64,000 nt of DNA from Setoptus koraiensis (GCA_048013815.1 CM106585.1:7812001-7876000), one strand, 5' to 3'; counted from the stretch's first letter, positions 51,710-62,743 are shown. Made by a program: numbers and translations. The notes: generated by a model from the sequence alone, not told the origin.

Positions 51710-51910
51710 TATGCGGTATCCCGCGTACCGCGCACTGTGCACAAAGGTGCACTGTGCGGTATACCCGGGATATTTACCCCTCTTCACCCAATTTCACGTA
51801 ACGTTATTAACGTTACGTGCTCGTCTGCTATGTGTGTACCTTACGCGCCAATCGGTAATCAATTACATGTGTCAACAAGTTGTCACTTGTGATTGATTAC
51901 CGATTTTACA
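51710..51910. repeat. three consecutive stem-loops
   Basis: Imperfect stem around CACTGTGCAC / GTGCACTGTG (about 51715-51772), a perfect 12-bp palindrome with one centre base (CACGTAACGTTA at 51796-51820), and a 21-bp stem from ATCGGTAATCAATTACATGTG (51850-51870) to its partner ending at about 51905. They mark the edge between unique sequence and the repeat zone. Confidence 0.7.
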
Positions 51911-52108
51911 CGGCTTCATTCATCGAAAAAGCCTAAATTTATTGAAATTTCCATTTATTCGCAATTCTTTTGGAAAAAAATTTTCATATTTCACTTTTTG
52001 AGGACTATTGGCACTTGTTGATTTATTATTTATTACATTTGGACCCCTTTCTTGGATTTTTTGACTTTTTTGTATTGCCTGCGGAGCCCTTGTCGTTTGT
52101 CTTTTGTG

Positions 52109-52255
52109 ATGTCTCAACGGCGATCCACCCATCACGCTACGGAGGCAGAAAAGTGTGCCATTATTGAGGCCAAAATTGACGGATATCCAGTGACTACCAT
52201 TTCCAAGCAATTTTCTATCTCTCGGAAGTCGATTTATGTCATTTTTAGCGCTTAA
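52109..52255 (+). mobile_element. Tc1-like transposase HTH fragment
   Basis: 48 codons reading as an N-terminal helix-turn-helix of a transposase (EKCAIIEAKIDGYPVTTISK then QFSISRKSIYVI). The frame ends where the AGCGCTTAATTTTAAT motif begins, and no DDE catalytic region follows. The family call rests on the HTH alone and could also be a related psq-type domain. Confidence 0.45.
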
Positions 52256-52324
52256 TTTTAATCAAGCGCTAAAGATGTAGTGACGTTGGATCCTAAATGG
52301 AGGAGCGATCTACACACAAGCCTA

Positions 52325-52570
52325 CAATTTTGAGTCGCTCCGCCTCCCTAGCACACAGTAAGCTTCAGCTTGATTAAGACTTAAGTCGCTGCGCTCTCTA
52401 GCACACGGTAAGCTTCAGCTTGATTGAGACTTAAGTAACTCCACCTCCTTAGCACACAGTAAGCTACAGCTTGATTGAGTTGCTCTGCTTCCCTAGCACA
52501 GTGTAAGCTACACACTATTTCCAGACTTGAGTCGATCCGCCCTCAGCACATAGTGAGCTACACATGGCTG
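52325..52570 (-). repeat. roughly 60-bp tandem array (inverted copy of 54720-54990)
   Basis: Four or five units with CCCTAGCACACAGTAAGC and TTGATTGAGACTTAAGT. The reverse complement of this unit forms the array at 54720-54990, so the pair are inverted flanks around about 2.2 kb. Confidence 0.75.
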
Positions 52571-52810
52571 CTTACAAGATCGCACGATCTTATGCGTCAT
52601 AAAGACGATCAATACAGATCATAGACAGCGTACTAATTGGACCAATTAGTCCAATTAGCGCTTAAGATAATATATGAATAATACGATAGCCATAACCAAA
52701 ATATGTAAATGATTATATAATAAATATAGTAGTCGACTGACTATAAATAGGAGCGCCAAACCTCCTATCTATAGTCAGTCACGACTAGTTGACAGATAAG
52801 CTTACATATG

Positions 52811-53817
52811 GGTTATTGTTCGGAACACGTACCACACCCAATTTGGGTATTTTGGGTATTTTTGGGTAGGGTATTGTGCCCTGATACCCGAATGGGTATT
52901 CCGGAAGTGCGGAAATTCTTCGTTCCCGAGTTACCCGAGGTACCGCATTGTGGGTATTTTAGGGTATTTGGAGGCATATTGACGATACAATCGATCGTAC
53001 CCACCCGAACGGACATCGGTTAGGGTTCCGAGATCTTTATACCGAAGGTAGATTGCAACTAGAAGCTCTAGAAGTCGAGTAAAAGCAATCGAACTAGATG
53101 GGCGTGACCGATGCGCGCGGCGCGGAGTGAAACTGCACCCGCAATTAGTCAGACTACACACCGAGTCTCAGCGCGTGCACTATTACTATTTACTACAAGT
53201 TGCGCGTGCCTATTCACGTGTGGACCAGATTCACGTACATCACACGATCAGGGATATATCCCCAAACTTTTGGGATTGTACAACCGGAGAAGAGTACCAC
53301 AGTCGAGCAGGTTGGGCCCGGGCCGGAAGAGGGGTTCGGCCTCCAGTCGTCCACGCCTACGGCCTGCGGCCTCCGGCGGGACCACTGACGGCCACCAAAC
53401 TAAAAAAGATTCTTCCCGAGGAATGGGAGTCGAGTGGGCGGGGCCCGTGATCGAGCCGGGTTTCTTTCATATATGGTGTGAACCCGTTTTAGAGACCGTA
53501 ACTAGGTGGTAGCACAGCCGAATCGCGTCAGTTTGCAAACCGGAAGTGTGACTTGCACTTATTGTCAAATCGCTGACGAGTTGATGTAAGAGATTTATCT
53601 CAACGCTATCACATAGATAGCATCTGGATCTAGACAATCATACAAAAATCTAAGGTCTGGGGCCCCTCAGAGGCCCGAAAAATGCATTTTTCCATATCTC
53701 CGGAAGTAGAAATTTCCGCACTTCCGGAATACCTTTTCCGGTCTCAGGGCATCATACTCTACCCAAAAATACCCAGAATACCCAAATTGGGCGTGGTACG
53801 TGTTAGATAGAATAACC
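52811..53817. mobile_element. non-autonomous inverted-repeat element A
   Basis: Ends are about 100-bp inverted repeats: left GGTTATT...AACACGTACCAC, then CCAATTTGGGTATT, and TATTCCGGAAGTGCGGAAAT; right the reverse complement, ending GAATAACC. About 1.0 kb. The interior holds no transposase. No clear target duplication flanks it. The first 360 bp match 60715-61075. Confidence 0.75.
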
Positions 53818-54600
53818 AAATTTTCTTTCCAACAATGTTAAGTATGTAATCCTGTGTAGCACAACGGATTATATACTTTACAAGGGTACTAGATAATGTT
53901 CTACAATTATAGCAATTGAGTTGAGTTAAAGAAGGAGTGCCTAGTCCAAGCTCTTTTCGACTTGCGTCACAAGGAACATCTTATTGCTCTTAAGAAGCTA
54001 TGGGCACGACTCAATACTTTTCGAACGGGGTGCAATGTCTACTAGGTATTCAGTGAGATAGATGCTTATCGAGAGTGATGAATTAGGAATTGGGAATTTG
54101 TGTTCACTACTTTACTTTTGATACTTTACTACTGACTTGTATTTATTCTGTCTTGACTTATTCGCTATTTTGGCTGTTAACCTAGAAGAATAAAGAGCCA
54201 AGGCAATGTATATACTATGGTACTGGTAGTCTTTATTGATAGTGATAGGAATACAAGTGAAGTATTTGGCATTACTGCTCTCCCTTATATAGTCTCCTCT
54301 GTGGGAGGAGCTTATGTAGGGGAGGAGCTTACATGATATGCTAGGCGGAGTCTCATCGTGATGGGAGGAGTCCCATCACGATGGGAGGAGTTCAGAGCTG
54401 CTATGGGAGGAGTTTGTGCTTTTACACACAGAGTATCATCAAAACGGATAGGTGGGAACATGTTCAGATATCACGATATTTACATGATTTACCTAATTAA
54501 AATTAAGTGCTCTGTGAGACAGTGCTAGCTGTCCTTAGAAAGTTCCAAGAATTTATCTTGGTGAGAACAGTTTCAAAAATGCCACGTTCTCAATTACCCT
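53818..54600. other. repeat-zone sequence, no gene
   Basis: Contains short repeats with GGGAGGAG words (54300-54420) and an AATTAAAATTAAGTGCTC motif (54496-54513). No open frame of interest. Confidence 0.45.
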
Positions 54601-54609
54601 TCGTGCCCG

Positions 54610-54720
54610 GAAACGGCTCAGATACTTCAACACAGGAATTGAGAGACTCTAATCTCCATAGAGTCAACATGTGTAATGTTTAGATACTTTAACACAGGAA
54701 TTGAGAGACTCAAATCTCCA
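54610..54720 (+). repeat. 62-bp repeat, two units
   Basis: AGATACTTYAACACAGGAAT plus TGAGAGACTCAAATCTCCAT units; the same unit recurs three times at 59718-59855. Confidence 0.8.
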
Positions 54721-54990
54721 ACCAGACTGTAGCTTTCTTTGTGCTAGGGAGGCGGAGCGACTTAAGTCTCAATCAAACTGTAGCTCACTGTGTATTAGAG
54801 GGTGGAGCGACTCAAGTCTCAAACTAATGTGTAGCTTAATGTGTGCAAGGGAGGAGGAGGAGTGACTTAAGTCTGAATCACGCTGCAGCTTCTGTGTGCT
54901 GGAAGGAGGAGGAGTGACTTAAGTCTGAATCAAGCTGCAGCTAACCGTGTGCTAGGGAGGAGGAATGACTTAAGTTGTCACTCCACGCTA
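54720..54990 (+). repeat. roughly 60-bp tandem array
   Basis: Four or five diverged units with AGCTxxCTGTGTGCTAGGGA and GGAGTGACTTAAGTCT. Inverted relative of the array at 52325-52570. Confidence 0.75.
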
Positions 54991-55178
54991 TTTGAAATAG
55001 CTTAACCTATCTCGTTATAGCATCGATCCAATTCCTCACTATACATTAACCTCTGCATGAGCCCGAGATTTACAAGTAATACTGATCAAATCAGTATTTC
55101 GAGCGCTTAATTTTTCGTGTGGACAAGTATTGTTGAAGGATTCAAAGGAGTTTATTACAACCTGTTAACCACCGAACT

Positions 55179-55800
55179 TCAAAATGTGACCATCAAACAT
55201 AGACCATCGAACACTGACCACCGAACATCGAACGAGCAGATGAAACTATCATCAGAAAATCGAATTTTCAATTTCGAATTTCGAAGTTCGAATTGTGGCC
55301 ACCGAACTTCGAATTGTAACCATCGAACATCGAACGAGCAGATGAAACTATCACTAGAAAATCGAATTTTCAATTTCGAATTTCGAAGTTCGAAATGTGA
55401 CCATCGAACTCTGACCATCGAACATCGAACGAGCAGATGAAACTATCATCAGGAATTCGAATTTTCAATTTCGAATTTCGAAGTTCGAAATGTAACCATC
55501 GAACTCCGACAGAGCAGATGAAACTCTCATCAGAAATTCGAATTTTCAATTTCGAATTTCGAAGTTCGAATTGTGACCATCGAACTCTGGCCATAGAACT
55601 AGAACACTCAACCACTAACTTCGAACGAACAGCTGAAACTCTCATCAGGAATTCGAATTTTCAATTTTCGAATTTCGAGGTTCGAAATGTTACCACCGAA
55701 CTCTGACCATAGAACTTAGAACACTCAACCACTAACTTTGAACGAGCAGCTAAAACTCTTATTAGAAATTCGAATTTTCAATTTTGAAGTTCGATTTGTC
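55179..55800 (+). repeat. roughly 100-bp minisatellite rich in TTCGAA
   Basis: Six units sharing AGATGAAACTATCATCAG and AATTTTCAATTTCGAATTTC. Units differ in length. Several frames are open through it on both strands, which is a product of the repeat and not evidence of a gene. Confidence 0.9.
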
Positions 55801-56018
55801 ACCACCGAGCTCCTCACAAATTCGACCTAGTCAAATCTCCATAGGATTGCATACGAAATATTTTCGAGTAAAGCGATAATAGACCAAGTCAAATCTACAT
55901 CGGAATACATGTGTAATATCTAGCAGGATTCTCACAAATTTGACTAAGTCAAACCTCCATAGGATTACATAGTCACGTGAATAAACCTAGTCATCATCAC
56001 CACCCCAATAGCAGCTTA

Positions 56019-56518
56019 NNNNNNNNNNNNNNNNNNNNNNNNNNNNNNNNNNNNNNNNNNNNNNNNNNNNNNNNNNNNNNNNNNNNNNNNNNNNNNNNNN
56101 NNNNNNNNNNNNNNNNNNNNNNNNNNNNNNNNNNNNNNNNNNNNNNNNNNNNNNNNNNNNNNNNNNNNNNNNNNNNNNNNNNNNNNNNNNNNNNNNNNNN
56201 NNNNNNNNNNNNNNNNNNNNNNNNNNNNNNNNNNNNNNNNNNNNNNNNNNNNNNNNNNNNNNNNNNNNNNNNNNNNNNNNNNNNNNNNNNNNNNNNNNNN
56301 NNNNNNNNNNNNNNNNNNNNNNNNNNNNNNNNNNNNNNNNNNNNNNNNNNNNNNNNNNNNNNNNNNNNNNNNNNNNNNNNNNNNNNNNNNNNNNNNNNNN
56401 NNNNNNNNNNNNNNNNNNNNNNNNNNNNNNNNNNNNNNNNNNNNNNNNNNNNNNNNNNNNNNNNNNNNNNNNNNNNNNNNNNNNNNNNNNNNNNNNNNNN
56501 NNNNNNNNNNNNNNNNNN
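56019..56518. other. assembly gap (500 N)
   Basis: Exactly 500 N, so the true size is probably unknown. The left edge ends CCAATAGCAGCTTA, the same words that precede two AAGCGCT motifs at 57716 and 58050, so the gap likely lies in a repeat. Confidence 0.98.
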
Positions 56519-57000
56519 GTTTTCGCAGCATTGGAAATATCCGGATGTCTCAGTCCATGTGAATACTGGAATTTCTGAACATGTTCTCACCTTGAGACTC
56601 TCGTGAAAATTTGCACAGAACATCTCATCCATTTGAAATTGTTCCTGTTTCTCTCTGCATTCTTCGCTCTGTCTTTTCTACCCATCGTCATCAGATTATT
56701 CTTCTCGTTGGGATCTGTCCATACTATTGCACTATGTCCAATTATTAAATATCCTAGTTATCTACAAATCATCTCCCTGTGTATATTATAACGATTGTTT
56801 GCATCCATTCTCCTGCTACGCTCAATTCATCTGGTAAACATCTCATCCTCAGATATAATATTCATCCAATGTTTAGATCACACGCAACCTTCTTTGTGTG
56901 GTAATCATTCATATTCAGTTACAACTTCTGTCTCCCAGTTTGACCGTTACTGTGCTACTCACGCCTAGCACTACTAGGAGTATCATCATTACTAGTCATA
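56519..57000. other. repeat-zone sequence, no gene
   Basis: AT-rich right flank of the gap; a 62-codon frame at 56603-56791 is hydrophobic by chance composition. Nothing recognised. Confidence 0.4.
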
Positions 57001-57004
57001 TCGA

Positions 57005-57545
57005 TTAGTTTCTACTGTGCTGTAATCTTCTAGTTACAACGCTACAAGCTTCCCGTGCGCCAAGTCTGAATTGTACGCCGCTTGGCTTCCTCTGTGCCGA
57101 ATTCATCTAGTTAGCATCGCAGCATTGAGCGTGTTACTCTCGTCTAGTTTTATCTTCATTAGCATCAACAGCGCTGAGAAGCAGTAGTCATTCTGAGTAG
57201 CTTCTACTGTTATACAATCTTCTAGTTCCAACACCTCTAGCTTCCAGTGCACTGAATCAGAATTGAAGACAGCTAGCCTTCTGCTGTGCTAAATTCATCT
57301 AGATAGCATCTCAGTATTGAGCGTGATACTCTCGTCTAGTTTTAACTACACTAGCATTAACAGTGCTGAGAAGCAGTAGTTATTCCGAATAGCTTCTACT
57401 GTTCTACAATCTTCTAATTCTGACGCCTCCAGCTTCCAGTGCACTGGATCCCGATTGTATACAGCTAGCCTTCCGCTGTGCTAAATTCATCTAGTGAGCA
57501 TCTTAGCATTGAGCGTGCTAATCGCGTCTAGTTAGTTTTCGCGCG
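57005..57545 (+). repeat. roughly 190-bp tandem repeat, about 2.7 copies
   Basis: Recurring words ATTGAGCGTG, CTCTCGTCTAGTTTT, GCTGAGAAGCAGTAG and TTCTACTGTxxTACAATCTT, spaced about 190 bp. Confidence 0.8.
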
Positions 57546-57934
57546 CATAGCATTCTGTGTGCTAAATTTATCTAATCAACATTGTAAGCTTTGAAAGTCC
57601 TAAATTTATCTAGTTTATTTCTCATAGTACAGCTTACACCGTGCTATTTTTTTCTAGTTAAAAAAAGCACTGATTTGTTCTACCCACGTGAATAAACGTA
57701 TCTGCCAGAACCACCCAATAGCTACTTAATTAAAATTAAGCGCTGAAAATTGGACGAGCAAACAGTGGTCTAAATATCATTGATTGACATTAAAGACCAT
57801 CGATTCAAAGTATAGTTCCGAAGAAGAGAAAATAAAAGAAGTAGACAATCTCCGGAATTTCATGTCTATCTATTATGGTTACAACTAGAATATTCGTAAA
57901 CATTCGGCTGATCGAAAAGAAAATTCAGGTCAGT
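57546..57934. other. repeat-zone sequence with AAGCGCT motif
   Basis: Contains CTACTTAATTAAAATTAAGC followed by GCT at about 57724-57746. No gene. Confidence 0.5.
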
Positions 57935-58030
57935 AGCTTCGGCCAGCATTCGTTACTTTGGCTAACATTACTAATTTTGGTTGGCATTCGTAATTTTGGC
58001 TAGCATTAGTGATTCTGGCTAGCATTCATA
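57935..58030 (+). repeat. short tandem repeat, about 21-22 bp
   Basis: Five units around TTGGCTAGCATTCGTAATTT with small changes. Confidence 0.75.
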
Positions 58031-58309
58031 GTTTCAATGAATCTGCCAGAATCACATCAATAGCTACTTAATTGAAACTAAGCGCTAAAAATTTAATAAT
58101 ACAGAAGTATGGTCGAGAAAAATTAGATTTTTGGTATGAAATAGTGAGTATATCTATACCTACAGAAGATGAGATTAGGGACAGAAATTTATGTTTGTTG
58201 AAGAGTGCTCTCAAAAGAAGAATCATTCGACAGGAATGGAGAATTCTTCAGAAGGAAACGATGGACGACATAAAGAGACTCCAAAAGGTTTAGTTCCAAA
58301 GATTGTATC

Positions 58310-59326
58310 AAAAATTCGGGTATTCTATCTAATAGCGCCACACTCCGATTTTCATGAAATTTCACAGATGGAGCCCACAGGGCCCCCTGACAATACTTTG
58401 AGTGGTCCGGAAGTGCGGAAACTTCCGGTTCCGGTTTCGCAGAAAATTCAAGATACAAGCTTGAAACTCGATGTACAGCTTTTTATCGACGTGCAAACCA
58501 CAATGCTGCCGATTCCAGATCCACGCCACTTCTGGTTCTTTGGATATTCACCTAAAACCGTGATTTTGGGCATGTCCGGGCTGAAGCAGGGTATTCTATG
58601 GAATAGCGTCACACTCCGAATTTGATGAAACTTCACACCTGAGGCCCGAAGGACCTCCTGAGAACACTTATAATGGTCCGGACGTGCGGAAACTTCCGGT
58701 TCCGGTTTTACATAAACTTGCAGATACAGCTTAGAAACTTAACATAGAGCCTGATATGACTGTGATGACCAGGTTGAAGTTATTTTGATATCTGTTGGAC
58801 TTCCGGTTTTTGAGATAATGAGCGATCGTAATAGAATTCGGCAGTAGACAGTCTGTTGCACAACCTACTTTCGTGTATGGATTGCAGTCACGTGAGCGGA
58901 GGGTAGAGGGCGCAGCCCGATACCCGAAGCGCTCATCAACCCTACCCGAAGGGTTCCCGTCGCACGGAGTTGTCGCGGGAGCGACGACGGAGATGTGACG
59001 GCCTCCAGATTACGAGGCCGCAGGCCGAGTTCACAGACCCATCACAAGCTGAGCGAAGCTGAGGCCTATTTCTGCCATTCCTTGCTGTATTGGATGCAAC
59101 CTTGATGAGGTACCAAAAATTACCCCGAAAAAATACCCGCAAATCCCCAAGCGGCTGTCGGGTACCGTGAAACGCCCACTGAGCGGTACCTCGGTTATCT
59201 CGGGAACGAAGAATTTCCGCACTTCCGGAATACCCATTGCGGTATCAAGGTACAATACCCTACCCAAAAATACCCAAAATACCCCGAAAAAAGTGTGGCG
59301 CTATTAGATAGAATAACCAAAAATTC
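58310..59326. mobile_element. non-autonomous inverted-repeat element B with 8-bp target duplication
   Basis: Element body 58318-59318. Ends are inverted repeats: left GGGTATTCTATCTAATAGCG then CCACACT; the right end is its complement apart from one base. Flanked by perfect direct AAAAATTC (58310-58317 and 59319-59326). A related end at 58587 suggests a nested copy. No transposase inside. 8-bp duplications occur with hAT, P and Merlin types. Confidence 0.85.
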
Positions 59327-59717
59327 TCCAAAAATTCCGTCCTCGCATTAACAATAGACAATAGATCTGTTACTTTCTGTCACCTTAAGAATCAAATCAG
59401 TTATCTTGTCCGAATTGTCCTCAAGGAAATTAGTCTTTTGAAAGAACAAATAGAAAGTAGGCTAATCAAGGACAGAGCTAACTACTTCAATCGAAAACAC
59501 AGCAAAACTCATAGAAAATCCTGTATCTACGGACTCTGTGAGTCGCCCATTCGTTCAGAGGACGGAGATTCGTACTGCTGGTTCTCAGATGACATTAGAT
59601 ATATATATAGTCGAATTCCAATCGATCTGGATTGACTGGTCCCACTTCAAATTCAGGGCCGATTTCTCTTGATGGATATTTTGGTGCTTTGTTTTCGACG
59701 CAGACCGCTATGCAGTC
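59327..59717. other. repeat-zone sequence, no gene
   Basis: A 65-codon frame (59438-59635) has no recognisable motif. Nothing else seen. Confidence 0.4.
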
Positions 59718-59855
59718 ATAGATACTTCAACACGGGAATCATATTTCAAAACTCCATAGGGTTAACATGTGTAATGTTTAGATACTTTAACACGGGAATT
59801 GAGAGACTCAAATCTCCATAGAGTTAACATGTGTAATGTTTAGATACTTCAACTA
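59718..59855 (+). repeat. 62-bp repeat, three units
   Basis: Same unit as 54610-54720 (AGATACTTTAACACGGGAAT, GTTAACATGTGTAATGTTT). Confidence 0.85.
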
Positions 59856-59982
59856 ATTGAGAAATTCAACAATATGTAAACAAGCTACAGAGTCAGCTAT
59901 CTACACACGAGACTTGTAATCAACAAATTGTTAACGAGTAAAGGAGCCAGGTATCTACACATTGACCGAGGCCTACTTTTAG

Positions 59983-60336
59983 GGTGGCTCATTTATTGAT
60001 AGGACTCAGCCAGCCTACTTTAATTATGGATTGGCCGGCAGTTCGATTGCCCACGAAATTATGCATATGTTAGATGCAACCAATGTAAAGTTTATACAGG
60101 GGTGGGACCAAGGAGAATTTATAAATTATTCTAGAGCCACCGGATGTCTAGAACTCCAGTTCTCTAATTACGAAGAGAGAACTACAAAACTCAGCGTGAA
60201 CGGATCACGGACTCAAGACGAAAATTTACCCGATGTTGGTGGATTGGAGGCTACCTTCAGAGCTTATAATCAGATAACTTCGGACTACGCGCACGAATCC
60301 TTGGAACGCTATAGTCTCAATCAACTTTTTTTGTAG
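59983..60336 (+). pseudogene. isolated M13 (neprilysin-type) metallopeptidase exon
   Basis: Starts after a CTACTTTTAG acceptor and reads YFNYGLAGSS, the zinc site HEIMH, then ENLPDVGGL with the third zinc ligand Glu and the ExxxD pattern, ending RYSLNQLFL. Known M13 proteins continue about 90 residues further (LFFLNFAQVWC and on). Here a stop follows directly and the next bases join a repeat element. No other exon of the protease is visible in the window. It is either a captured fragment or a gene broken by insertion. Confidence 0.7.
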
Positions 60337-60394
60337 CGGCCGCTCAAGCAGAGTGTTCAACCTTAACACGTTCTCGCGAAGGGGCCCCCAAGTA

Positions 60395-60713
60395 CGATCA
60401 TGATGGTCCGGAAGTGCGGAAATTCTCACTTCCGGAGATACATTCACATTGTTCCTGGTGTTCGAGTGTGTGACAATTACTAGGCTGAAGGTCGAGTCGA
60501 TGAAGATCGAAAGAGAGGCCAGTATAGATGGCAGGTTTTGTCACGAAGTAAATTAGTAAAAAGTTGGGATAAATCCCTCCATAATTTTTACAACAGCTGT
60601 TCAACAGCGCGCGTTCATTAGTCACGCCTCTTGATGTGAAAATTTTCGGTTTGAGGCCTTTCTGAGGCCCAAAAAATGAGCTTTTCCATAACTTTGGAAG
60701 TAAAAATTTCCGC
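60395..60713. other. repeat-derived sequence around element C
   Basis: Holds GGTCCGGAAGTGCGGAAATT and, at 60640-60713, the reverse complement of 62225-62290. No gene. Confidence 0.55.
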
Positions 60714-61080
60714 TGGTTATAGTAACGAACAGCGACCACGCCCAATTTGGGTATTTTGGGTATTTTTGGGTAGGGTATTGTACCCTGATACCCGAACAGG
60801 TATTCTGGAAGTGCGGAAATTCTTCGTTACCGAGATACCCGAGGTACTGCATACTGGGTATATTAGGGTATTTGAAGGCATATTGAGGGTATAGTCGGCC
60901 GTACCTACCCGCTCGGACATCCGGTCAGATACTGAGGTCCTCACACCGAAGATCATTCCTAGAAGCCACAGGAAGCGAATAAAAGCGGTCAAACTGAAGA
61001 GGCGTGGCCAATGCGCGCGGCGCGGAGTGAAACTGCGCCCGCAGTTAGTGACACCACCCATAGAGTCCTAGCACTACTGA
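60714..61080. mobile_element. partial copy of element A family
   Basis: About 360 bp matching 52812-53170, including ACGCCCAATTTGGGTATTTT, ATTCTTCGTTxCCGAG and ATGCGCGCGGCGCGGAGTGA. The right inverted end is not found. Confidence 0.75.
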
Positions 61081-61117
61081 GGATGATGAAAGTTGAATAA
61101 AGGCTGAGCCCTAACTT

Positions 61118-62058
61118 TTACGACGCCTTCGACCTCGCCGACCGCGCAGACTCGCAACTCCGCTCGTACTGACCCCTATTCCGATCTTTACCATGACCAA
61201 CTATTCGACTATTGAATGCGTTGTCACAGAAGAGACCCTTTCTTCTCATTATATCTTCAGCCTTTTCCCCATTGCTGTTCTTGATGTTGATGTCAGCACC
61301 ATTTCCTATTAGATAACGGACTACACTGAGATTCCCTTCGAAAGAAGCGGAATGTAGCGGAGTATTACCCAATCGATTCTGAGAATCAATATCAATGCCT
61401 TGATTTAATAGATAGGACACTATTCCAACATCACCTATTTTCGCGGCGTAATGTAAAACGGTATTACCAAGGCTTGCTCTAGACGCAACATCCGCTCCAT
61501 GCTCTACTAGATACTTCATCACCTCTAAACTTCCTTTTAGAGCGGCATAATAGATAGGTGTTCTTTTCAGGTGAGTGAGGGCATTTATTTCGAAACCACG
61601 CTTGAGTAGATACTTTATGACATCCACACTATTTCCTTCCGATCCGTGGTGCAGAGTTGTTACTTGATCTCGATTTGTAATATTAAATCAGCGCCTCGGC
61701 TGATCAAGTACCTCATAGCGAGAAGATGACCAGCACTCGTCGCATGTTGTAGCGGAGTTTTCCCTTCTTTAGCTATAGTATCGATTTCGGCACCTTTGTC
61801 GAGCGAATACTTCATATCTTTGATTCCTCCTCTACTATCTGCATAACGCACAATTGTCCTCCCATCATTGTCTTTAGCATGAGCATTAGCATTCTTAGAA
61901 ACCAGATACTTGATTACACTTAAGTATCCTTTCGATGCTGCTATATGAACTAGAGTTCCACCATCTTCACCAATAATGTTCACTTCGTAATCATGACCAA
62001 TTAACCACTTTCTGTCGCCATTTCTTATTGCATCAAGCAAACTACCATAAGTTCTTCC
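61118..62058 (-). pseudogene. ankyrin-repeat gene with a frameshift
   Basis: Seven or eight ankyrin repeats, for example GGTLVHIAASKGYLSVIKYL, KTPLQHATSAGHLLAMRYLI, NTVLHYAAKIGDVGIVSYLL and NTPLHSASFEGNLSVVRYLI, ending in a basic Arg/Ser-rich tail. The frame breaks near 61680: the first part runs to ...ISRGADL then shifts, and the same repeat continues in another frame (ITNRDQVTTLHHGSEGNS). A one-base change would restore continuity. The 5' part has no ATG; an acceptor-like AG before GAAGAAC suggests an upstream exon. Either a young pseudogene or a sequencing error. Proteins of this type mediate protein binding. Confidence 0.75.
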
Positions 62059-62139
62059 TTGCGCAAAGTCTCAGCAATGTTAAACCCAACTCGGTGTAAA
62101 TTGTAGTCGAGTTTGAGAGTAAGATTTAGAACTTTGGGT

Positions 62140-62290
62140 GTTCTATCGAATAGTGACCAAGCCCGATTTCCATGAAACTTCACCCCTGGGCCCCGAAGAT
62201 GCCCCCAGAGACGTTTTCAGCGATCAGAAAGAGCGGAAATTTTTACTTCCGAAGTTATGGAAAAGCTCATTTTTTGGGCCTCACAAGGCA
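62140..62290. repeat. partial member of the element family
   Basis: Left-end type sequence: GGGTGTTCTATCGAATAGTG, then CCGATTTCCATGAAACTTCA and a TTTTTACTTCCGAAGTTATG stretch also seen inverted at 60645-60713. Confidence 0.65.
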
Positions 62291-62743
62291 ACCTAGTTAG
62301 GTGGTAGTGTCAGAAGGGGCTGGCTATGGCCTATCCGTTTTCGGCTCGTCGAGCTGAGCAAGAATACACTATTCCCATGCCCGTTTTTATTTGCCGACTT
62401 TTTGCAATATTTTACCAGATTTTTTCGACATAAATTTAGATGAATTTGTTGAAATTCAGCATAAAACAGACCCAAACTATAGCCCGGATGAAATGTCGAT
62501 AAATGAAAAACCCGATACAGTCGAAAAGATCAATTTCAATTTTGAAGGCAAGCCTCTCGACTGCGTAGAATGTGAAAACGTTTGGTTGGCAAATTTATTA
62601 TAGGCAAAACCAGGCAATAACGGACGACATATTGTTGGATAAATTAGGCAATGCTGAAAGGGCTCAACCGATAGACACCATATGGAAACTTCACACCGGA
62701 TGTTAACAAAACACTTGAATCACCGAATGTTAACAAAACACTT
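62291..62743. other. repeat-zone sequence, possible orphan exon
   Basis: An open stretch after TTTTACCAG (62420) reads DINLDEFVEIQHKTDP and LDCVECENVWLANLL to a stop at 62603. It looks coding by composition but has no known motif or partner exon. A 27-bp direct repeat (ATGTTAACAAAACACTTG) lies at 62699-62744. Confidence 0.35.

Noticed and set aside
53111-53512. 133- and 107-codon frames inside element A
   Set aside because: Arg/Gly/Pro-rich by GC content of the element; no transposase motif.
55117-55706. Open frames through the TTCGAA minisatellite
   Set aside because: Same repeat read in several frames and strands.
58072-58293. 73-codon charged frame beside an AAGCGCT motif
   Set aside because: Repeat-zone sequence; no motif and no support as a gene.
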